Positions 44,689-53,596 of a stretch of DNA of 64,000 nucleotides are shown piece by piece. The stretch is from Daejeonella sp. Lineage in GTDB: Bacteria; Bacteroidota; Bacteroidia; Sphingobacteriales; Sphingobacteriaceae. Position numbers and translations under genes: made by a program. Each line of letters begins with the position of its first letter. Position 1 is the first letter of the stretch. Under the pieces are notes generated by a model that did no database searches, was not told where the DNA came from, and saw nothing but the letters and a program-made list of their open reading frames with translations. The stretch covers positions 1-64,000 of the forward strand of contig NZ_JAFEIG010000007.1 of NCBI RefSeq assembly GCF_017495225.1. Direction: 5' to 3'.

Positions 44689-46200
44689 ATGGATTTGTTG
44701 CGTATAAAAACACTTAAAGAACTTCGCGAATCGGGATATAAGCCACGTTCAGTTAAAGAGGAGCTTCGTGAGAATCTCATCAAAGAGCTTAAAAATAAAA
44801 ATACCACCATGGATGGTATCATTGGTTATGAAGATACGGTACTTCCTGATCTTCAAACTGCAATCTTATCGCAACATAATATTTTGCTTTTAGGTTTACG
44901 TGGACAAGCAAAAACGCGTATAGCACGCTTAATGATCAATTTACTGGACGAATATGTGCCATATATTGAGGGATCTGAATTATTTGAAGACCCTATGAAC
45001 CCAATATCTTGGTTTGGGCATCATATTTTAGAGATCAAAGGAGAAGAAACCCCGATTGCTTGGCTGCACCGCTCTGATCGTTATACCGAAAAATTAGCTA
45101 CTCCAGATGTTACTGTGGCTGATTTAATTGGTGATGTAGATCCTATAAAAGCTGCGACATTAAAACTAACCTATTCGGATGAGCGGGTAATTCACTTCGG
45201 GCTAATTCCGAGGGCTCATCGAGGAATTTTTGTGATTAATGAACTTCCCGACTTACAGGCACGTATTCAGGTGGCGTTATTTAATATCCTCCAAGAGAAG
45301 GATATTCAAATCAGAGGCTTTAAACTACGCTTAGCATTAGATATTCAATTTGTTTTCACTGCAAATCCGGAAGATTATACCAACAGAGGATCAATTGTTA
45401 CCCCTTTAAAAGATAGAATTGAAAGTCAGATTTTAACCCATTATCCACGTAGCATTGATATTTCGAGAAAAATTACACAACAAGAAGCTCGCTTAACAGA
45501 TTCACAGCGCTCAAGCATTGAAGCTGATGGATTAGTAAAAGACTTAGTAGAGCAAATTGCTTTTGAAGCCCGTGATTCGGAATATATTGATAAAAAATCT
45601 GGTGTTTCTGCGCGACTTACCATATCTGCATATGAGAATTTGATTAGCAATGCCGAAAGAAGAATGTTGCTGAATGGCGAAAAGAACACATTTGTAAGAA
45701 TTTCTGATTTTCTAGGTGTTATTCCTGCAATTACAGGAAAAATTGAGTTAGTTTATGAAGGTGAGCTAGAAGGGCCAAGCAAAGTGGCAAATATCCTTTT
45801 AGGGAAAGCTATCAAAACCTTAATGGTGACTTATTTCCCGGATCCCGAGAAGGTTAAAAAAGCAAAAACAGCAAATCCCTATGCTGACATAATAAATTGG
45901 TTTGCTGCAGGAAATACCATCAGCTTGGTAGATGATTTAAGGCTTGAAGACTATAAAAAATCTTTAGAATCAGTACCGGGATTAAAAACTGTAATAAAAC
46001 AGTTCCATCCGCGTCTAAGCGAAAACCAAAAAGTTTTATTGATGGAGTTTTTATTGCATGGTTTAGCTGAATTCTCTCTGATCAATAAATCTTTTTTAGA
46101 TAAAGGCTTTAGCTTTGCAGATATGTTTAACAGCTTATTTAGTGCAGAGTTTGAAGACGATGAAGACGAAGACTATAATGATGATCAAGGACGATTTTAA
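44689..46200 (+). CDS. MoxR/ChlI-like AAA+ ATPase
   Basis: A 503-residue AAA+ protein of the magnesium-chelatase-subunit-I/MoxR group. The Walker A region is GLRGQAKT (residues 69-76). The Walker B-like strand reads GIFVINELPDL, with Asn where the canonical Asp sits, followed by Glu. Sensor 1 is in VFTANPEDYTNRG and the arginine finger region is TPLKDRIESQILTHYP. The remainder is a helical lid and a C-terminal domain (about 400-503) ending in a very acidic tail (EFEDDEDEDYNDD). No cobalamin, chlorophyll or bacteriochlorophyll genes are nearby, so a chaperone role with the upstream VWA protein is more likely than a chelatase. Confidence 0.9.
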   Translation: MDLLRIKTLKELRESGYKPRSVKEELRENLIKELKNKNTTMDGIIGYEDTVLPDLQTAILSQHNILLLGLRGQAKTRIARLMINLLDEYVPYIEGSELFEDPMNPISWFGHHILEIKGEETPIAWLHRSDRYTEKLATPDVTVADLIGDVDPIKAATLKLTYSDERVIHFGLIPRAHRGIFVINELPDLQARIQVALFNILQEKDIQIRGFKLRLALDIQFVFTANPEDYTNRGSIVTPLKDRIESQILTHYPRSIDISRKITQQEARLTDSQRSSIEADGLVKDLVEQIAFEARDSEYIDKKSGVSARLTISAYENLISNAERRMLLNGEKNTFVRISDFLGVIPAITGKIELVYEGELEGPSKVANILLGKAIKTLMVTYFPDPEKVKKAKTANPYADIINWFAAGNTISLVDDLRLEDYKKSLESVPGLKTVIKQFHPRLSENQKVLLMEFLLHGLAEFSLINKSFLDKGFSFADMFNSLFSAEFEDDEDEDYNDDQGRF

Positions 46201-46233
46201 TAAACCTGAATCAGAAAAACCGAATTTTAACAA

Positions 46234-47523
46234 ATGACAAACCGAATTTTAGGCTTAATTATAATCAGCATTCTGCTTCTTATAATCGATTTTTATATTT
46301 TAAAAGCCCTTAAATCAGTTAAATGGAAGTGGAAGCCTAAAAAATATTTATCCTTCTCCAAAATTTGGTGGGGCTATACCATTATATTAATTATAGGGGT
46401 ATTTATCAGCATATTTTTCAATATTAAGTTTCTCTTTCGCACCATCATTTTAGTATCGTTCTTCTTAACATTTGTCTCAAAAATATTCATTTTGCCCTTT
46501 TTGATGTTCGATGATTTAAGAAGAGCATTTATTTGGACAAAAAGAAAATACCTGACGAAATCTGAGAAAGAGAATATTGATGACAACAAAAAAGAAAATG
46601 CTATCCCAAGATCTGAATTTTTAATTAAGACAGGAACATTAATTGCCGCTTTACCTTTGGGATCATTAAGCTACGGAATAGTTTCAAGCGCGTATGATTA
46701 TCAAATAAAAAAGCAAGTTTTATATTTACCAAGCCTTCCCAAAGCATTTGAGGGAATCACCATTGCGCAGCTTTCAGACATACATTCTGGAAGTTTTTAT
46801 GATCGCAAAGCGGTTTTGGGTGGTGTTGAAATGTTATTAAAAGAGAAACCTGAACTTGTATTTTTTACCGGCGACTTAGTTAATAATTTGGCTTCCGAAA
46901 TGCGTGATTACCAAGACATATTCTCAAAGGTAAAAGCACCACTAGGGGTTTATTCCGTATTGGGAAATCATGATTATGGCGATTATCAATTCGGATTTGG
47001 GCCATCAGCAGTAAAAGCAAAAAACCTCGCAGATGTAAAGGCAACACATAAAAACATGGGCTGGGATTTACTTCTGAATGAAAATAGAACGATAAAAATT
47101 AGCGGCGAAGAAATTTCTATTGTGGGAATTGAAAATTGGGGCGTTGGACGATTTGCCAAATACGGAAAGTTGGATGAAGCCTTAAAAAACACAGATGATA
47201 AGCCTGTTAAACTTTTGTTATCGCATGACCCATCTCATTGGAGAGCGCAGGTATTAGCTAATTATCCTCAAATAGATGTCATGTTTAGTGGACATACACA
47301 TGGGATGCAATTTGGTATCGTTACCGAACAATTTCAATGGAGTCCGGCGCAGTACGTTTATAAAGAATGGTCGGGCCGATACCAAGAAGGCTCACAACAA
47401 TTATATGTGAACGTAGGATATGGCTTTTTAGGCTATCCTGGTAGGGTAGGAATGTTACCTGAAATCACGATATTTGAATTAAGACAAGGTGATCCGAGTT
47501 CAATGAATGAACAAAATTCTTAA
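46234..47523 (+). CDS. membrane-anchored calcineurin-like metallophosphoesterase
   Basis: A 429-residue protein. Three N-terminal membrane segments (about residues 5-24, 48-63 and 68-90) and a fourth hydrophobic stretch (130-150) precede a metallophosphoesterase domain. Metal ligands are D182 and H184 (LSDIHSG), D214 (TGDLVNN), N245 and H246 (GNHDYGD), a later SHDPSHW, and GHTHGMQ. This arrangement is the YkuE/YaeI type, active on lipid-linked or membrane substrates such as UDP-diacylglucosamine in some relatives; the substrate here is not known. It overlaps the next gene by 17 nt, indicating coupled translation. Confidence 0.92.
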   Translation: MTNRILGLIIISILLLIIDFYILKALKSVKWKWKPKKYLSFSKIWWGYTIILIIGVFISIFFNIKFLFRTIILVSFFLTFVSKIFILPFLMFDDLRRAFIWTKRKYLTKSEKENIDDNKKENAIPRSEFLIKTGTLIAALPLGSLSYGIVSSAYDYQIKKQVLYLPSLPKAFEGITIAQLSDIHSGSFYDRKAVLGGVEMLLKEKPELVFFTGDLVNNLASEMRDYQDIFSKVKAPLGVYSVLGNHDYGDYQFGFGPSAVKAKNLADVKATHKNMGWDLLLNENRTIKISGEEISIVGIENWGVGRFAKYGKLDEALKNTDDKPVKLLLSHDPSHWRAQVLANYPQIDVMFSGHTHGMQFGIVTEQFQWSPAQYVYKEWSGRYQEGSQQLYVNVGYGFLGYPGRVGMLPEITIFELRQGDPSSMNEQNS

Positions 47524-48382
47524 GCAAAGTCTAAATTTTCTTTTATTTAGCAATATTTTTATTGCCTTATGCGCTGTTTCACAAGCTTTAGTAAGCTATT
47601 GGCTTCTAGAAATAGAACCTAATCCTTATGTTTTAGCAATCTTATTTTTCTCAACAATACTAACCTATAATTTCAGCATTCTCCTATCAAAGCCGCAAAA
47701 TCCTGAAAAATCGCCATTTTTAAGAGTGCGATGGATATTTTCTCATTTTAGGCTAATGCTAAGCCTATTAATTATTTCCGCCTTAAGTTTATTAGCATTA
47801 GCCTTCTTTCTCAGTTTCTCTTCCTTAATACTTATGTTAATTCTCGGAGTAATTTCCATCGCCTATAGTCTGCCCATTTGGGGTGCTAAAGGCAATAAAT
47901 ATGGGATTAGAAATATTCCAGGATTGAAGATTTTTATAATCGGCATGGTATGGGCAGGAAGTACCGTACTATTACCAATATTTGAAATTGAGAGCCCTGA
48001 TATAAGCACGATTTCAAATCAGGAAACACTAATTTTACTTTTGAATCGCTTCCTATTTATTGTTGCAATAACCATCCCATTTGATATACGAGATCTTTTT
48101 CAAGACAAGCAAAATGAGCTTAAAACTATTCCCGTAATCATTGGAGAAAAAAAATCACTAGGACTTTGCCAATTTTTCCTAGTATCGCATCTTTTCCTAC
48201 TTTACGCATTTATAGGAGAATTGGATGCTAATTTCTGGGCATTAGCGCTTAGTATTTTTATTTCGGGATGGCTTATATTTAGATCGAAATGGAAGAAAAA
48301 TGAATATTATTACTTTCTTTTGCTCGATGGAACCATGATTCTACAACTATTTATGTTAGAACTATTTAACATTGCTACATGA
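47507..48382 (+). CDS. UbiA-like prenyltransferase homologue, first Asp motif missing
   Basis: A 291-residue membrane protein with about eight helices. The second half carries the UbiA second aspartate-rich motif, IPFDIRDLFQDKQNELKTIPVIIGEKKS (D positions around residues 193-200). The first motif (NDxxDxxxD), expected about 40-80 residues from the N-terminus, is replaced by TYNFSILLSKPQNPEK, which has no Asp. Catalysis by the standard prenyl transfer mechanism is therefore doubtful. It overlaps the phosphoesterase gene by 17 nt and the MOSC gene by 4 nt (ATGA), so the three are one translationally coupled unit. Confidence 0.8.
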   Translation: MNKILKQSLNFLLFSNIFIALCAVSQALVSYWLLEIEPNPYVLAILFFSTILTYNFSILLSKPQNPEKSPFLRVRWIFSHFRLMLSLLIISALSLLALAFFLSFSSLILMLILGVISIAYSLPIWGAKGNKYGIRNIPGLKIFIIGMVWAGSTVLLPIFEIESPDISTISNQETLILLLNRFLFIVAITIPFDIRDLFQDKQNELKTIPVIIGEKKSLGLCQFFLVSHLFLLYAFIGELDANFWALALSIFISGWLIFRSKWKKNEYYYFLLLDGTMILQLFMLELFNIAT

Positions 48383-49044
48383 CAAAAAACATTCAGATTA
48401 ATTCTATAAACATCCTTGGCAAAGCAGAACTGCTCGTTTCTGATCATCAGAAAGCAATGACTGCATTTAGGAAGATTAGCATCCAGACTGAGGGAATTAA
48501 TTTAGATTATACTGGTTTTGTTGGCGACATGGTAAAAAACACTAAACACCATGGAGGAAATGATAAGGCTATTTGTTGCTATAATTCAGATCATTTTGTA
48601 AAATGGAAAAATGAACTTGACTTTGACCTTGAAAAAGGTGCATTTGGTGAGAATCTGACATTGTCTGGCGAAAATGCTCATGAACAGTGCGTTTATATTG
48701 GCGACCGCTATCAATTGGGAGAGGCTATTGTGGAGGTATCTGAACCACGTGGGCCTTGTTATATGATTGGGATACGATATAACTATAAACAATTCCCTAT
48801 TCATCTTCAAGCAAGCGGATTAACAGGATTTTATTTGAGAACAATAAAGCCAGGATTTGTCAAAAAAAGCGATGAATTGGTACATATTAGCTCTCATCCC
48901 GAACAGATATCGGTGATGGATGTAAATCAAGTTCGCTACCATGATCCAAAAAATAAGGAATGGCTCGATCGTTTAATAAAATTATCGCCACTCACCGAAG
49001 AATGGCGAATTAGGTTCGAAAAAATGCGTAATAAACTAAAATAG
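48379..49044 (+). CDS. MOSC-domain protein (YiiM-like)
   Basis: A 221-residue protein whose core is the MOSC beta-barrel (about residues 35-165): GFVGDMVKNTKHHGGNDKAICCYNSDHF, GAFGENLTL, and VSEPRGPCYMIGIRY, which holds the conserved Cys that binds the molybdenum cofactor or performs sulfur transfer. YiiM-type proteins reduce N-hydroxylated compounds. The C-terminal 3-alpha domain follows. It starts with an ATGA overlap with the UbiA-like gene. I see no moco biosynthesis genes in the window. Confidence 0.92.
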   Translation: MTKNIQINSINILGKAELLVSDHQKAMTAFRKISIQTEGINLDYTGFVGDMVKNTKHHGGNDKAICCYNSDHFVKWKNELDFDLEKGAFGENLTLSGENAHEQCVYIGDRYQLGEAIVEVSEPRGPCYMIGIRYNYKQFPIHLQASGLTGFYLRTIKPGFVKKSDELVHISSHPEQISVMDVNQVRYHDPKNKEWLDRLIKLSPLTEEWRIRFEKMRNKLK

Positions 49045-49076
49045 AATTTTAGGCTTCCTTTAATATACGGAATTTT

Positions 49077-49766
49077 TTAATCAATTACAAATTTATAGCC
49101 TACCCCTCTAACCGTTTGCATAAAATGTGGTCTATCGGGATTGCTCTCAATTTTCTTCCGTAAGCGTACTATATGCATATCAAGGGTGCGGGTATTTACA
49201 TCCGAATTATAGCCCCATACCACCATCATCAGCTCATCGCGATTAATAACGGTATTGGCATTCTTTAAAAAGTAGAGTAAAATTCTGTTCTCCAAAATGG
49301 TGAGCTCAATCTTTTTCCCGTCACGAATCAGTGAATGGGTATTAGGATGATGCTCCATATTACCAAATTTATAGACTTCAGACTTATCACTATTGATGAC
49401 AAATTTTACCTTATTTTCAATTAACGCGACCAATACATCCATATTGAAAGGCTTAGTTACATAATCAGAAACTCCAAAGCTATAGGCATCAATTTTATCA
49501 ATATCCTGCGACTTAGCGGTCATCATGATGATCAGATTGTCAAAGCCTAGCTTACGCACATTCTGACAAACTTCAGAGCCCTGCTTAGTAGGTAGCATCC
49601 AATCGAGCAATACAATATCTGGCTGCTCAGTCATAATCAAATTTTCGGCAATTAGACCATCAGAAGCCTCTATTACTTTATATCCTTCAGCCTGTAGGCG
49701 ATGTACGACTAAGAATCGTAAATTTTCATCATCCTCAATAACGGCAATTTTAATTTCTTTTTGCAT
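49077..49766 (-). CDS. OmpR-family response regulator
   Basis: A 229-residue two-component regulator. The receiver domain has the acidic pair (EDDE, residues 11-14), phospho-acceptor D55 (LLDWMLP) and K105 (TKPF). The C-terminal OmpR/PhoB winged helix includes ENRILLYFLKNANTVINRDELMMVVWGYNSDVNTRTLDMHIVRLRKKIE. The target genes are unknown. It follows the histidine kinase with a 2-nt gap and belongs to the S9 peptidase-kinase-regulator operon. Confidence 0.95.
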   Translation of the reverse strand: MQKEIKIAVIEDDENLRFLVVHRLQAEGYKVIEASDGLIAENLIMTEQPDIVLLDWMLPTKQGSEVCQNVRKLGFDNLIIMMTAKSQDIDKIDAYSFGVSDYVTKPFNMDVLVALIENKVKFVINSDKSEVYKFGNMEHHPNTHSLIRDGKKIELTILENRILLYFLKNANTVINRDELMMVVWGYNSDVNTRTLDMHIVRLRKKIESNPDRPHFMQTVRGVGYKFVID

Positions 49767-49768
49767 AA

Positions 49769-51442
49769 TTATAATTCATAAGGCAATTCTATTGTAAATT
49801 CAGACCCCTTCCCAACCACACTTTTGACAGATATGTTTCCATGCATAAATTTAACCAGTTCTTTACAAAATGCCAAACCTAAGCCCACACTTCCCTGCTG
49901 ATTATACTCATTTTGGACTCTAAAAAATTTTTCAAATATATTATTTAGGTCCTTTGTAGGAATACCAATACCGCGATCAGAAAATTTGATAAACAGTTGC
50001 TTCTTAATTTTAGTAATCTTGATTTTTAAAACTTTATTATCAGGCCTAGAATATTTATAAGCATTATCTATCAAATTTTGGAATATGCTACCAAGTAAAA
50101 CTGGGTCTGACCTAAAATATTCAACTCCCCTAATCATATAAGATATATCGAAATCAGGATACTTAACTCGGTAACTATCAATCAAATTCTGACAAAACAC
50201 TTCTAGATTAATGTTTTCAGGCTTAATCTGTATGGCTTTATTCTCAATCTGAGTAAATGAAAGCAATTTATTCATCAAATCGTTGAGCTTATCGGCTTCT
50301 TCATCAAGTATTTTACCATAATGAATACGTTCACGATCACTTAACTGGCTAGCACTTCTAATATTATTGCCAGCTATTTTAATCACGCTTACTGGTGTTT
50401 TAAACTCGTGTGTAAGATTATTGATGAAATCATACTGAAGCTTAAATAGTTTACTGTTAATATTTAGATTCCTAAAAATTAAATAGGCGATAAGAACGAG
50501 TATAAAATAAGAAATGATTAATCCGCCAGCGATAGGCAAAAAACGAGCATTTATTTCCTTACGGAGAAAGGTCTTACTAGAGCTAAAATATAGCTTATAA
50601 TCAGAGAATGGACCCGATAAGGGTAAATCATTGCTTATGATTTCTGAAGTATTTTCAAGTGATTCATAAACCAGAGGTTTAATATTTATGGATTCATACA
50701 ATTCTGGCTTCGTATTTTTAATTCTTAGCTTCAGTGGGTCGAGATAAAATGAAAACATATCCAACTCATACATTGGCGAGAGGCTCTGATTAGAGAGCAT
50801 TAAATCTTTATAGATTTTTATCTCCTCCCTTCGGGGGATGTTCATGTAGGAAATCCTTTTGGACATCACACTATAAAAAACATTGAATCGATCTGAATCG
50901 TTTAGCACACGACTCGTATCTGCCAACTCAATAAAACCACTAAATTTAAGAGCCATTTTATTGAACTCATCTCCTGATTTTAGCGAAAAAGGTTTTGTAG
51001 CCACATTTTCTTTAAAGACAAGGATTGAATCTGGAGCTATATTTCTTGAGAATTGATAAATAGCCTTAGGACCTAGTGAAAAGTTATTAACCCTGATTCC
51101 TTCAGAAAATGTACGATTACTTATGGTGGCATCATAAAAAACAACACGATCAACGAAATTGAATTTCCGGAAGATTGTATCTATATACTTTGCCGCTTGC
51201 GTGGAGTCCAGGTAGCCTTGATAGAATGATATTTCTGGAATTTTATTTTGAAAAAAATCATTGTATGGTTTAATGGTCTCTTCTAGGACTTCAATTTTTT
51301 GAGAAGCAAACTCGTTTTCTACGTAATTAGCGGTAAAATTATAAGCGGTATATAAAGTCCCACCGAGAGCGGCTGTAATTAGTATCAGGAATATTATAAC
51401 CAGGGCAAAGTTTTTACGATAAGTTTGCTGATAGTGCTTCAT
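49769..51442 (-). CDS. sensor histidine kinase
   Basis: A 557-residue membrane kinase. Helix 1 (about residues 14-36) and helix 2 (302-325) enclose a 265-residue periplasmic sensor domain with no family I recognise; no HAMP motif is evident. The H-box is H345 in NNLTHEFKTPVSVIKIA, and the ATP-binding domain shows NLIDNAYKYS (N box), DRGIGIPTKDL (G1), the F-box FEKFFRV, and VGLGLAFCKELV (G2). It starts 3 nt after the S9 peptidase stop and precedes its regulator by 2 nt. Confidence 0.95.
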   Translation of the reverse strand: MKHYQQTYRKNFALVIIFLILITAALGGTLYTAYNFTANYVENEFASQKIEVLEETIKPYNDFFQNKIPEISFYQGYLDSTQAAKYIDTIFRKFNFVDRVVFYDATISNRTFSEGIRVNNFSLGPKAIYQFSRNIAPDSILVFKENVATKPFSLKSGDEFNKMALKFSGFIELADTSRVLNDSDRFNVFYSVMSKRISYMNIPRREEIKIYKDLMLSNQSLSPMYELDMFSFYLDPLKLRIKNTKPELYESINIKPLVYESLENTSEIISNDLPLSGPFSDYKLYFSSSKTFLRKEINARFLPIAGGLIISYFILVLIAYLIFRNLNINSKLFKLQYDFINNLTHEFKTPVSVIKIAGNNIRSASQLSDRERIHYGKILDEEADKLNDLMNKLLSFTQIENKAIQIKPENINLEVFCQNLIDSYRVKYPDFDISYMIRGVEYFRSDPVLLGSIFQNLIDNAYKYSRPDNKVLKIKITKIKKQLFIKFSDRGIGIPTKDLNNIFEKFFRVQNEYNQQGSVGLGLAFCKELVKFMHGNISVKSVVGKGSEFTIELPYEL

Positions 51443-51445
51443 CCG

Positions 51446-53338
51446 CTATTTACGGCTAAGGTTTTTGTCTAGAAATACTTCTAGTTCACGATAAAACTCA
51501 AGGCGATTGTCGATATTTCTGAAATAATGTGCCTCATCTTCCTTAAGAATATAAGTTACCGGAACATTTTTCTTTTTTAATTCCTTAACAAACTGATTGG
51601 TTTCATTCATGTTAACCCTTGGATCTCTGGCGCCTTGGGCGATAAGAACAGGGACTTTAATCTTATCTGTATGAAAAACTGGAGAAACAGCTCTGAAATA
51701 TTCCGAGTCTTTTTCAGGATTTCCCACCGTTTCATAATACATCTGCTGGTAAGGTCTGAAATAAGGTGGAATATCCTTCAAATAGGTATATAAATTTGTA
51801 AAACCTGAATAAGAAGCACCGCATTGATATAAATCGGGTCTAGAAAACAGTCCGTGTAAAGCCGAAAACCCCCCAAAACTATAGCCATAGATCGCAATTC
51901 GTTTCGGATCTGCAATTTTTTCTGAAATCAACCAACGCACACCATCTGTAATGTCATCTTGCATTTTACCGCCCCATTCTTTGAAGCCAGCAGTCCAAAA
52001 TTTCTTACCATAGCCCTTTGTCCCTCTAAAATTAACCTGAAAAACTGCATAGCCCCTATTTGCTAAAAATTGTACTTCAGAATTATAGCCCCAGCTATTT
52101 CTAGATTCCGAGCTTGAATGAGGTATTACTACAACAGGTAAATTTTCTTTGTTTTTACCTTTTGGAAGAGTCAAATATCCATTTACAATCAGGGAATCTC
52201 TAGTTTTGAAGCTTACTGGCTTCATCTCAGCCATATCCTCAATGAGCAGTGAAGGATTTACATCACTCAATTTTACCAATTTATTGGTACTTGGTGTGTA
52301 TCGGTAAAATGATCCTGGATTACGATCGGTATAGGTCCGAACAATAAACTTACTCTCTGCCGAATCAGAACTACTCAATCGAATCTCAGTATTGGGCAAT
52401 AGTAATTCGAGTTTATTAAAAATACTTTTAAACGAATCATCCAAATAATGACGTTCCTTTGTCCAAGTTTCATAGCCCGCATAAACCAATTTGCCCTTAT
52501 TTACAGAAAAAGTGGCATCAGAAACGTCTACATCAGGATGGTTATAAATGGTTTTGTGCTCTTTTCCAGTTTTACAGTCCAGTTCAACTAATGCCATCTT
52601 ATCTCGATTCTGATTAGACAAAGCATAAATACAGGTATTATCTGCACTAAATCCTAAGGGCAAAATAGTCGTTTTGAAATTATTAGTAATGACTGAGTTA
52701 AAGGCTTGGCTCTCTTGCTCCCGGTATAATAAAGTTTCATTAACCCCATCACTTGCAATTGCCATACGCAATTTACCAACTGGATCAGAATACCATTTAG
52801 TTATATTGCCAGGATTTTTAAAAACTAAGGCTAGTTTACCGGTCTGAATATTTAATCTATAGGCATCAAATACGGTCGAATCTCTTTTATTAAGAGCCAC
52901 TAGAACATGATCATCAAAAACTCTACTTGTAGTTATTAACCTAATTCTAGAATCAGTGGTTGATAATAATTCGCGATTGTTTGTGCCATCTATTTTTACA
53001 GCAACTAAGGCTGCATCTTTATTCGCCGGACCGGTATTCAGGTATAAAATCTCATTATTACTTGCCCAAAAATAGTTTGAAATGCTCCTGTTGGTATCAC
53101 AAGTTAACTGAATAGTATTTTTACCATCCCAAGTTTCAACATAAATATGGATTCGGTTATTTTCAGGCTTTAGATAAGAAATAAACTTCCCATCAGGTGA
53201 AACCAAAAAAGATGTTTTTAAAGGTGCAGCAAAGAATTTTTCCAGAGGAATACGCTCCACCGAGCCTTCATAAGAACAGGCTGCTGTGGTTAGTATTACA
53301 AATAAGAATAAATAATTTCTCAATAACTGCATTATCAA
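51446..53338 (-). CDS. S9 prolyl oligopeptidase-family lipoprotein
   Basis: A 630-residue lipoprotein (lipobox TTAAC, C21) with an N-terminal beta-propeller-like region (about 30-370) and a C-terminal alpha/beta hydrolase. The catalytic triad is S487 (GYSFGG), D572 (ARDPRVN) and H604 (EAHYF). Upstream hydrolase features include NFRGTKGYGKKFWTAGFKEWGGKMQDDI. It probably degrades peptides on the cell surface or in the periplasm. It is the first gene before the kinase and regulator, which start 3 nt later, so expression is likely linked to that two-component system. A second start two codons downstream (MQLLRN) is possible. Confidence 0.93.
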   Translation of the reverse strand: MIMQLLRNYLFLFVILTTAACSYEGSVERIPLEKFFAAPLKTSFLVSPDGKFISYLKPENNRIHIYVETWDGKNTIQLTCDTNRSISNYFWASNNEILYLNTGPANKDAALVAVKIDGTNNRELLSTTDSRIRLITTSRVFDDHVLVALNKRDSTVFDAYRLNIQTGKLALVFKNPGNITKWYSDPVGKLRMAIASDGVNETLLYREQESQAFNSVITNNFKTTILPLGFSADNTCIYALSNQNRDKMALVELDCKTGKEHKTIYNHPDVDVSDATFSVNKGKLVYAGYETWTKERHYLDDSFKSIFNKLELLLPNTEIRLSSSDSAESKFIVRTYTDRNPGSFYRYTPSTNKLVKLSDVNPSLLIEDMAEMKPVSFKTRDSLIVNGYLTLPKGKNKENLPVVVIPHSSSESRNSWGYNSEVQFLANRGYAVFQVNFRGTKGYGKKFWTAGFKEWGGKMQDDITDGVRWLISEKIADPKRIAIYGYSFGGFSALHGLFSRPDLYQCGASYSGFTNLYTYLKDIPPYFRPYQQMYYETVGNPEKDSEYFRAVSPVFHTDKIKVPVLIAQGARDPRVNMNETNQFVKELKKKNVPVTYILKEDEAHYFRNIDNRLEFYRELEVFLDKNLSRK

Positions 53339-53596
53339 ATTATTAGTCTACAAATTTCGCTCAAAAAAATTCACTAGCCTATTCTAATTGAATAATATAG
53401 ATAAATGTTACAAGTAATAATCAAATCAGTATCATTTATTGCCGTAGACAAGTCTGAAGCTGAATCAATTATCGTAAAAAAATCTTAAAAGTCTCCCCAG
53501 AAGGGCGGTTAGTTAGTTCTAATTTATGAAATTATTAAATTTAATAGCATTAAACTTAACTTTATATATTCGGGAAATCGAATTTTAAAAAAAATA

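Noticed and set aside
44689-46200. Magnesium chelatase subunit I
   Set aside because: No chlorophyll or cobalamin genes are nearby and the Walker B residue differs; a MoxR-type chaperone is more likely.
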